A stretch of DNA of 30,380 nt from the IMG/VR virus record IMGVR_UViG_3300033153_001318, positions 1-30,380 of that record; one strand, 5' to 3'. This stretch comes from a virus. Made by a program: the position numbers and the translations under genes. Positions 24,476 through 30,380 of the stretch are shown here, in pieces (position 1 is the stretch's first letter; the number at the start of each line of letters is the position of its first letter). Below the pieces are notes generated by a model, which was not told where the DNA came from, did no database searches, and saw only the letters and a program-made list of their open reading frames with translations.

Positions 24476-25756
24476 ATGGATAATCTAATTAATACTGTAA
24501 GTAAAGACATACGTTATGTTATAAAAAGAAGTGGTGATAAAGTCGTTTTCAAATCAGACAAGATTGAAACGGCAATATTAAACGCGATGAAAAGTATCTC
24601 TAAAGTAGATAATGATATGGCTGAAAAAATAGCCAGATTAACGACTAAGGCACTGTTTAGAGGTAATAAAGATAGAGTGCCAAATGTGGATGAGATTCAT
24701 GATATGGTTGAAAACAAACTAATGGATAACGGATTAAATGATGTAGCAAAAGAATATATTATTTACCGTTCAAAAAACCAACCAAACATTTTCTCAAAAA
24801 GAGTTAATCTTAAACCTTATGAGTACCCTAATCTGAACGAATACGTTGATGCGATTAGACACTCATATTGGGTACACACTGAATTTAATTTTACGTCCGA
24901 TATACAAGACTATAAAGTACACTTAAACGAAAAAGAAAAGTCTGCAGTTGAAAGAGCAATGTTAGCGATTTCACAAATAGAAGTCGCAGTTAAATCATTT
25001 TGGGGTGACATTTATAAAAGAATGCCGAAACCCGAAATTGGTAATGTTGGTGCAACTTTTGCGGAGTCTGAAGTTAGACATGCGGACGCATACTCACACT
25101 TGATTCAGCTATTGGGTCTTAATAATGAATTTGAAAATTTATTAGAGGTACCTCAAGTTAGAAGAAGGATTAAATATTTAGAAAAAGCAATATCAACATC
25201 TAAATCGGTTGATAATAAAGAATACTTTGAATCTGTAGTATTATTTTCAATGTTTGTTGAAAATGTATCACTATTTTCACAGTTCTTAGTAATTATGTCA
25301 TTTAACAAACACAAAAACAAATTAAAAGGTATTAGTAATGCAGTTGAGGCTACATCTAAAGAGGAGAATATTCACGCTGAATTTGGGTTTGAATTAGTTA
25401 ATTTAATTAAAAAAGAAAATCCTGAGTGGTGGACTGAACAATTAGTTGATGATTTAGTTATAGCGACTAAAGAGGCTTATGAAGCTGAGACTGAAATTGT
25501 TAATTGGATATTTGAAAAAGGAGATTTAGATTTCCTTACAAAAAGTCAAACAATGGAATTTATTAAGCATAGATTTAATGTATCATTAAATTCAATCGGA
25601 CTTGATAATATCTTTGAAATTAACGATACTTTGTTAGAAACAACTGAATGGTTTGATGATGAGATTTTAACTACAAAACATACAGATTTCTTTAATAAAA
25701 GAAGTATAAACTATAGTAAGAAATCTAAATCGATAACATCTAACGACTTATTTTAA
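24476..25756 (+). CDS. nrdB: Class I ribonucleotide reductase small subunit with N-terminal ATP-cone
   Basis: This is the radical-generating subunit of 426 aa. Residues about 12-100 form an ATP-cone (VIKRSGDKVVF, ETAILNAMKS, then YIIYRSKNQ), the nucleotide-sensing module usually found on NrdA. The ferritin-like domain follows. Metal ligands visible are E199 and H202 (SEVRH), E262 (FVENVS), and E297 and H300 (EENIHAEFG). The radical tyrosine Y206 is kept at the ExxHxxxY spacing. The first carboxylate is probably E169 (QIEVAV), where class Ia usually has Asp. A C-terminal tail ending TSNDLF could dock with NrdA. It begins 22 bases after the helicase gene and precedes nrdA by 34 bases, so both subunits are likely co-expressed. 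The metal type is unresolved. Confidence 0.9.
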   Translation: MDNLINTVSKDIRYVIKRSGDKVVFKSDKIETAILNAMKSISKVDNDMAEKIARLTTKALFRGNKDRVPNVDEIHDMVENKLMDNGLNDVAKEYIIYRSKNQPNIFSKRVNLKPYEYPNLNEYVDAIRHSYWVHTEFNFTSDIQDYKVHLNEKEKSAVERAMLAISQIEVAVKSFWGDIYKRMPKPEIGNVGATFAESEVRHADAYSHLIQLLGLNNEFENLLEVPQVRRRIKYLEKAISTSKSVDNKEYFESVVLFSMFVENVSLFSQFLVIMSFNKHKNKLKGISNAVEATSKEENIHAEFGFELVNLIKKENPEWWTEQLVDDLVIATKEAYEAETEIVNWIFEKGDLDFLTKSQTMEFIKHRFNVSLNSIGLDNIFEINDTLLETTEWFDDEILTTKHTDFFNKRSINYSKKSKSITSNDLF

Positions 25757-25790
25757 AAAAAATATACACGAATAATAATAAAACAATAAT

Positions 25791-27497
25791 ATGAAAAATA
25801 GAAAACCTTTTGATTGGATTAATGAAGAGTCGGTGACGTTTCTTCGTAGAGGTTATTTAAGTGAAGGTGAAGAACCTTTAGATAGAATAAAGACAATAGC
25901 GGAACACGCTGAAAAACTTTTAGGTATTGAAGGTTTTGCTGAAAAATTTTACGACTATATGGGTAAAGGATGGTATTCTTTATCATCACCGGTATGGGCT
26001 AATTTTGGTAAAAGAAGAGGATTACCTGTAAGCTGTTTCGGTTCTAATATAAGTGATAATATCGAATCAATATTATACACACAAGCGGAAGTTGGTGAAA
26101 TGAGTAAAATGGGAGGAGGTACTTCAGGTTACTTTGGTAACATTAGAGGTAGAGGTGCTGAAATTACAGATAATGGACATGCTCCTGGCGCGGTACACTT
26201 TATGAATTTATTTCAGAGTGTGGTTGACAATATTTCACAAGGTTCAACACGTAGAGGAAGATTCTCACCTTATTTACCTGTAGAACATCCTGATATTATG
26301 GAGTTTCTTGAAATTGGTACCGAAGGATTTCCAATTCAAGATTTAACACATGCAGTTACTGTAACTGATAAGTTTATGGAAGAAATGATATCTGGTGATG
26401 ATGAGAAAAGAAAAATATGGGCAAAAGTAATCCAAAGAAGAGGTGAGATTGGTTATCCTTATATTATGTTTACAGATACCATGAACAATAACTCACCTGA
26501 AGTTTATAGAGATAAAGGGGCAAAGATTTACAATTCTAATCTTTGTTCTGAAATCGCTTTACACAATTCAGATGACGAATCCTTTGTTTGTGTTTTATCA
26601 TCAATGAATGTTTTACATTATGATGAATGGAAAAATACTGACGCTGTTCAAACTATGGTTTATTTCTTAGACGCAGTTGTTACCGAATATTGTAATAAAT
26701 TAGAACAACTCAGAGATAATGGTACTAGAGAAGGTAAAATGGCGTTTTTGTATATGGAAAAGGCTTACAATTTTGCTAAAAGACAAAGAGCGTTAGGTTT
26801 AGGAGTATTAGGATGGCATTCATTGTTACAATCAAAAGGTCTTGCGTTTGACACTAAAGAAACCGCAAAACTTAATGTCGAAGTTTTTAAATTCATAAAA
26901 GATAAATCTTATGAGGCTTCTGAGGAGTTATCAAAGATTTTTGGAGAACCTGAATACTTAAAAGGTTATGGTAGAAGAAATGTTACGTTAAACGCAGTAG
27001 CACCTACAACCTCATCAGCGTTTATTCTTGGTCAAGTATCTCAATCAATTGAACCGATATGGTCAAACTGTTATGTTAAAGATGTTGCTAAATTGAAGGT
27101 TACTATTAAAAATCCTGTACTAAAAGAATTATTAATAGAGTTAGGTGAAGATACTAAAAAAGTTTGGGATAGTATTAAAAAACAAGATGGTTCAGTACAA
27201 CATTTAGACTTTTTAACCGATGAACAAAAAGATGTGTTTAGAACATTTGCGGAAATCAATCAGGCTTCTATAATTAATCAAGCGGCGGTAAGACAAGATT
27301 ATATTGACCAATCACAATCTTTAAATTTAATGGTTTCACCTGAGATGCCAACTAAAGATGTAAATAAATTACTTATCGATTCATGGAAGTTGGGTGTTAA
27401 AACACTATATTATCAACACTCCATGAACTCGGCACAGGCATTTGCAAGAAAGAAATTAAATTTAAATGACTTACAATGTGTGGCTTGTGAAGGTTAA
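25791..27497 (+). CDS. nrdA: Class I ribonucleotide reductase large subunit, lacking ATP-cone
   Basis: This is the catalytic subunit, converting ribonucleotides to deoxyribonucleotides. The 568 residues start directly at the barrel region without the usual N-terminal ATP-cone, which is instead on NrdB. Catalytic groups seen are C82 (VSCFGSN) and C267 (FVCVLSS) as the redox pair, and N250, C252 and E254 (NSNLCSE) at the active site. Y540 and Y541 (TLYYQHS) lie in the radical path, and a C-terminal CVAC (C563, C566) serves re-reduction by thioredoxin or glutaredoxin. All key residues are present, so it should be active. A strong terminator follows 30 bases after the stop and closes the transcription unit. 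No glutaredoxin gene is next to it. Confidence 0.92.
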   Translation: MKNRKPFDWINEESVTFLRRGYLSEGEEPLDRIKTIAEHAEKLLGIEGFAEKFYDYMGKGWYSLSSPVWANFGKRRGLPVSCFGSNISDNIESILYTQAEVGEMSKMGGGTSGYFGNIRGRGAEITDNGHAPGAVHFMNLFQSVVDNISQGSTRRGRFSPYLPVEHPDIMEFLEIGTEGFPIQDLTHAVTVTDKFMEEMISGDDEKRKIWAKVIQRRGEIGYPYIMFTDTMNNNSPEVYRDKGAKIYNSNLCSEIALHNSDDESFVCVLSSMNVLHYDEWKNTDAVQTMVYFLDAVVTEYCNKLEQLRDNGTREGKMAFLYMEKAYNFAKRQRALGLGVLGWHSLLQSKGLAFDTKETAKLNVEVFKFIKDKSYEASEELSKIFGEPEYLKGYGRRNVTLNAVAPTTSSAFILGQVSQSIEPIWSNCYVKDVAKLKVTIKNPVLKELLIELGEDTKKVWDSIKKQDGSVQHLDFLTDEQKDVFRTFAEINQASIINQAAVRQDYIDQSQSLNLMVSPEMPTKDVNKLLIDSWKLGVKTLYYQHSMNSAQAFARKKLNLNDLQCVACEG

Positions 27498-27527
27498 ATA
27501 ATAACACAAAAACTAAAACACTATTAG

Positions 27528-27555
27528 AAAAGGTTAGATTCGTCTAACCTTTTTT
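27528..27555 (+). terminator. Strong rho-independent terminator after nrdA
   Basis: AAAAGGTTAGA pairs with TCTAACCTTTT in a perfect 11-bp stem with a TTCG tetraloop, and the T run is six long (27550-27555). The UUCG loop is especially stable. It separates the reductase unit from the baseplate wedge unit. A second small hairpin (ACAGAT/ATCTGT, loop AAAATA) lies at 27565-27582. Confidence 0.92.
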
Positions 27556-27587
27556 AGTTTATATACAGATAAAATAATCTGTGTTTA

Positions 27588-27594
27588 TATTTAT
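27588..27594 (+). promoter_or_regulatory. TATTTAT box directly before gp25
   Basis: The heptamer ends only 5 bases before the gp25 ATG. If it acts like a -10 element, transcription would start at or near the first codon, giving a leaderless or nearly leaderless mRNA. It is the first gene after a strong terminator, so a promoter is needed here. Confidence 0.45.
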
Positions 27595-27599
27595 GAAAT

Positions 27600-28061
27600 A
27601 TGGCAGACGGTAAAACATACGGAGTATTTTTTCCTTTTAGAGATAGTTTACAGGGAGACTACCTAAGATTAACTCAATCACCTGATGAGGAAATTAGGGC
27701 GGATTTACTGCATTTAATATTAACAAGAAAAGGTAGTAGGTATTATTTACCTGACTTTGGTACTAGAATTTATGAGTTTATTTTTGAACCGATGGATGGA
27801 CCAACATTTGATGCTATTAAGGCGGATGTTAGACAGGCGGTTGATAAATTTATACCTAACTTACAAATAAACGATATTACTATTGAACCATATGTTGAAG
27901 CCGAACCATTACCTGGTGAAATAAATTATGATGAATTAGGAGAACAAGTATTTAGAGTAGCTAGCGACAGTGCTGTGGAGTATACAGCTAAACTTAGGAT
28001 TGACTATACGATAGTTAATGGTACTTTTTCATCAAAAGATTTCGTAATTATTAATATTTAA
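27600..28061 (+). CDS. gp25: Baseplate wedge protein, gp25-like
   Basis: This 153-aa protein is of the gp25 (GPW_gp25) family, conserved in contractile tails and type VI secretion sheaths, where it helps start sheath assembly on the wedge. Signatures are DEEIRADLLHLILTRKGSRYY, split here as an acidic helix and a TRKGSR turn, then LPDFGTRIYEFIFEPMD and the strand EYTAKLRIDYTI. T4 gp25 is 132 aa; the extra length is mostly at the N-terminus. The leader is Shine-Dalgarno-free. It is followed after 6 bases by gp6, an order in keeping with co-assembly of the wedge. Confidence 0.9.
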   Translation: MADGKTYGVFFPFRDSLQGDYLRLTQSPDEEIRADLLHLILTRKGSRYYLPDFGTRIYEFIFEPMDGPTFDAIKADVRQAVDKFIPNLQINDITIEPYVEAEPLPGEINYDELGEQVFRVASDSAVEYTAKLRIDYTIVNGTFSSKDFVIINI

Positions 28062-28067
28062 TAGTAT

Positions 28068-29906
28068 ATGGCTAACCGTAAAATTTCATACACAGATAGA
28101 GACTTTCAATCCTTAAGACAGGAACTGATAAATTATACTCAACAGTATTATCCTGATTTAATAGGTAACTTTAATGACGCATCGATATATTCTGTATTTA
28201 TGGACCTTAATGCCGCTATTGGTGATAATTTACATTATCATATGGATAGGAGTATTCAAGAAACGGTTTTACAATACGCACAACAAAAATCTTCAATTTA
28301 TAATATTGCACGAACGTATGGTTTAAAGATACCAGGTAATAGACCGTCCATTGCTTTAGTTGATGTATCCATTACAGTACCCGCGTTAGGTGACCAAGAA
28401 GATGAGAGATATTTAGGAGTTATGCGTGCAGGGTCACAATTTATAGGTGCAGGACAGGTTTTTGAAAATCCTAATGATATTGACTTTAGTTCTCAATATA
28501 ATAGTGAGGGTTATCCTAATCGTACAAAAATTCCTAATTTCGACTCTAACAATAGATTAGTTAATTACACGATGACAAAAAGAGAGGTTGTGGTTAACGG
28601 TTTAACAAAAACATTTAAAAAAGTAATAAATAATAATGATGTAAGACCATTTTTTGAGTTTTTCTTACCCGAAAAAAATGTTGTTAGTATAACATCAATT
28701 ATACAAAAAGATGGTGTTAACTATCAATCTCCTCCGACATATGATGAATTCATAAATGCACCTAATAAGTGGTATGAAGTAGATGCCTTAGCGGAATCTA
28801 AGATTTTTGTGGAAGACCCTACAAAGCCAGCGGATAGACCTGGACTTAAAGTTGGAAAATATATTGAAACTGAAAATAGATTTGTATCGGAATATACACC
28901 TGAGGGTTATTGTAAAATAAACTTTGGGGGAGGGACTACAACACCTGAAGAACAACTACAAGAGTTTACAAGAACAGGTATTCCTTTAAGAATACAAGAC
29001 TACCAAAATAATATAGGTTTAGGTTTAACCGTAAAAGCAAATACAACGTTATTTGTACAGTATCGAATAGGTGGGGGTAAAGCCTCTAATGTTGGAGTAG
29101 ACGTAATAACTCAGTTTGGTACAACATATTTTGATGTCAATGGACCATCAACTAATATAAATCAAAATGTTATTGAAAGTTTAAGGACGACTAATGTTAC
29201 GGCAGCTATTGGTGGCGGAAACTTACCTACAACAGAGGAAGTTAGAAATATGGTTTCATTTAACTTTGCGGCTCAAAAAAGGGCAGTTACGGTTAATGAT
29301 TATAATTCATTAGTTAGGACTATGCCAAGTAGATATGGTGCACCTGCTAAGGCTGCGATTACTGAAGAAGATAATAAAATTAAGATTGAAATATTGTCTT
29401 ATGATACTCAAGGTAAATTAACAGAAGCGGTGTCTAACACTTTAAAACAAAACATAGCAAATTATTTATCACATTATCGAATGATTAATGATTATATATC
29501 AATTACTAACGCTAATGTTGTAGATTTAGAGTTTGATTTATCGGTTGTAATGGACTCAACTCAAAACCAAGGACAAATTATAACTAATATTATAAACTCA
29601 GTTGATAGTTATTTTTCACCTCAAAAACAACAATTAGGTAGTAATGTAAACGTTTCGGATATACGAAGAATAGTACAAGATATACCTGGAGTCATCTCAT
29701 TATCTGACTTACAAGTGTTTAACAAAGTGGGAGGAAGGTATTCAAATTCACAAACATCTCAAAGATATTCTAATAACGAAACAAAACAAATTCAATTGGT
29801 TGATGACACTATATTTGCACAACCTAATCAAGTTTATCAAATTAGATTTCCTGACAATGATATTAAAGTGAGAGCAAAGTCACTTAAAAATGTCGACTTC
29901 TCTTAA
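28068..29906 (+). CDS. gp6: Baseplate wedge protein, gp6-like (Baseplate J family)
   Basis: This 612-aa wedge subunit is predicted to form the iris-like ring around the hub. T4 gp6 is 660 aa. The N-terminus is typical: KISYTDRDFQSLRQELINY, then DLNAAIGDNLHYHMDR and YGLKIPGNRPS. Central beta domains follow, then the J-like C-terminal region with VNDYNSLVRTMPSRYG and DYISITNANVV, and a VSDIRRIVQDIPGV element near residue 530. It begins 6 bases after gp25 and probably shares its mRNA. The last 20 residues are basic. The assignment is secure at family level. Confidence 0.9.
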   Translation: MANRKISYTDRDFQSLRQELINYTQQYYPDLIGNFNDASIYSVFMDLNAAIGDNLHYHMDRSIQETVLQYAQQKSSIYNIARTYGLKIPGNRPSIALVDVSITVPALGDQEDERYLGVMRAGSQFIGAGQVFENPNDIDFSSQYNSEGYPNRTKIPNFDSNNRLVNYTMTKREVVVNGLTKTFKKVINNNDVRPFFEFFLPEKNVVSITSIIQKDGVNYQSPPTYDEFINAPNKWYEVDALAESKIFVEDPTKPADRPGLKVGKYIETENRFVSEYTPEGYCKINFGGGTTTPEEQLQEFTRTGIPLRIQDYQNNIGLGLTVKANTTLFVQYRIGGGKASNVGVDVITQFGTTYFDVNGPSTNINQNVIESLRTTNVTAAIGGGNLPTTEEVRNMVSFNFAAQKRAVTVNDYNSLVRTMPSRYGAPAKAAITEEDNKIKIEILSYDTQGKLTEAVSNTLKQNIANYLSHYRMINDYISITNANVVDLEFDLSVVMDSTQNQGQIITNIINSVDSYFSPQKQQLGSNVNVSDIRRIVQDIPGVISLSDLQVFNKVGGRYSNSQTSQRYSNNETKQIQLVDDTIFAQPNQVYQIRFPDNDIKVRAKSLKNVDFS

Positions 29907-29956
29907 ATCTATCCATATACTTTTGACAAAATCAAATTAAAATTAAGATGAATAAC

Positions 29957-29963
29957 TATTTAT
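29957..29963 (+). promoter_or_regulatory. TATTTAT box upstream of last gene
   Basis: The heptamer lies 14 bases before the ATG at 29978, in context CTATTTATCTTAAAAA, nearly identical to the copy at 6893. It also lies in the loop of a 7-bp inverted repeat (TTAAGAT 29943-29949 and ATCTTAA 29962-29968, partly overlapping it), which could be a regulator site or chance. Confidence 0.45.
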
Positions 29964-29977
29964 CTTAAAAACTAATT

Positions 29978-30380
29978 ATGCCGAAATCGATTAGAATAAG
30001 AACAGAACCTGGTGTTGATAGAAACATTAATGTTAAAATTGACCAAGATTTTGATTCCTTAGAAATTCTTTCTTTAAAATTAAGACAAGAAGATTTATAG
30101 ATTCCTTAGAAATTCTTTCTTTAAAATTAAGACAAGAAGATTTATATACACAGTTCTGTGCAGATTACGGTGTGGTAGTTGGTCGTGTAATTGCAAATGG
30201 AGGATTAGGTATACCAAATGCTCATATTTCTATTTTTGTGCCATTAGACGATGTTGATGAGGTTGACCCAATAATATCGACATTATACCCTTATAAAACC
30301 CCTACAACAAAAAATGAAGATGGTTATAGATATAATCTTTTACCTTATGAGGATGAGTATTATGGTCACAATGCAACTGG
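29978..30380 (+). pseudogene. Baseplate/tail protein gene interrupted by a 47-bp duplication (3' end missing)
   Basis: The reading frame begins MPKSIRIRTEPGVDRNINV and stops after 40 codons at a TAG (30098-30100). That stop is created by an exact tandem duplication. Leaving out one copy restores a continuous frame to the end of the window, including VVVGRVIANGGLGIPNAHIS and a FVPLDD motif. The latter resembles a carboxypeptidase-regulatory-like beta sandwich, a fold found in phage baseplate or fibre-base proteins. Its place after gp25 and gp6 corresponds roughly to gp7 in T4, but homology to gp7 is not shown. No good restart codon lies between the stop and the second copy. It is either a real frameshift mutation or an assembly error; the intact gene would be structural. 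Confidence 0.7.
30053..30146 (+). repeat. Exact 47-bp tandem duplication
   Basis: Copy 1 is 30053-30099 and copy 2 is 30100-30146, each starting GATTCCTTAG and ending GATTTATA, with no mismatch and no spacer. Forty-seven is not a multiple of three, so the second copy shifts the frame of the gene that contains it. No other direct repeat of this size was noticed in the window. Confidence 0.95.

Noticed and set aside
27565-27582. ACAGAT/ATCTGT hairpin as a second terminator
   Set aside because: The 6-bp stem is weak and the following sequence (GTTTATATTTATG) is not a clear T tract; it may be part of the leader.

Overview
The window is a contiguous piece of a T4-like contractile-tailed phage genome (Caudoviricetes with a myovirus tail). 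It is AT-rich and densely packed. Every supported gene is on the + strand, and both ends cut through genes. The calls rest on family signatures read in the translations: tail sheath (gp18), tail tube (gp19), a gp26/gp51-type hub protein, tape measure, gp53, gp25, gp6, gp32, UvsX, RNase H, gp41 and a class I ribonucleotide reductase. The host is probably a member of the Bacteroidota, perhaps a marine flavobacterium. The clues are that most genes lack a Shine-Dalgarno sequence and have A-rich leaders, and that the ATP-cone sits on NrdB rather than NrdA, an arrangement characterised in the flavobacterium Leeuwenhoekiella blandensis. This host assignment is inference; no host sequence or tRNA is present.

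Layout. 1-4.9 kb: the 3' part of the sheath gene, a 50-aa ORF coupled to a HAD-type phosphatase-like gene, the tail tube, then a gp26/gp51-like hub or chaperone protein with a short overlapping reading frame. 4.9-18.6 kb: the tape measure, a 1587-aa baseplate or tail protein carrying an OmpA-like domain, gp53, and a 2194-aa protein that appears to combine a gp27/VgrG-like hub fold with a C-terminal glucosaminidase-like lysin. 18.6-19.5 kb: two small proteins of unknown role, the second very acidic with a coiled coil. 19.5-24.5 kb: a terminator and a sigma70-like promoter open a replication/recombination block of gp32, UvsX, RNase H/5' exonuclease, an unknown 150-aa protein and the gp41 helicase. 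24.5-27.5 kb: nrdB and nrdA. 27.6-30.4 kb: after a strong terminator, the baseplate wedge genes gp25 and gp6, then a gene broken by a 47-bp tandem duplication.

How the parts fit. The structural genes encode the contractile tail and its baseplate, including two likely cell-wall-interacting modules (OmpA-like and glucosaminidase-like). The central block gives phage-encoded DNA replication, strand exchange and dNTP supply. Putative transcription units are separated by hairpin terminators, and a TATTTAT element recurs just upstream of the first gene of most units. It is a candidate late-type promoter element for this phage lineage.

Most of the window is a divergent but recognisable T4-type core. 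The points most worth a second look are the TATTTAT boxes, the two giant multi-domain tail proteins, the gp32 that has lost its zinc-ligand cysteines and ends in an SSB-like tip, the HAD-phosphatase pair between sheath and tube, a possible translational frameshift before the tape measure, and the 47-bp duplication at the right edge. I did not find a defence island, CRISPR array, insertion sequence or tRNA. No gene-free stretch exceeds about 150 bases; the longest, between the acidic protein and gp32, holds a terminator and a promoter.
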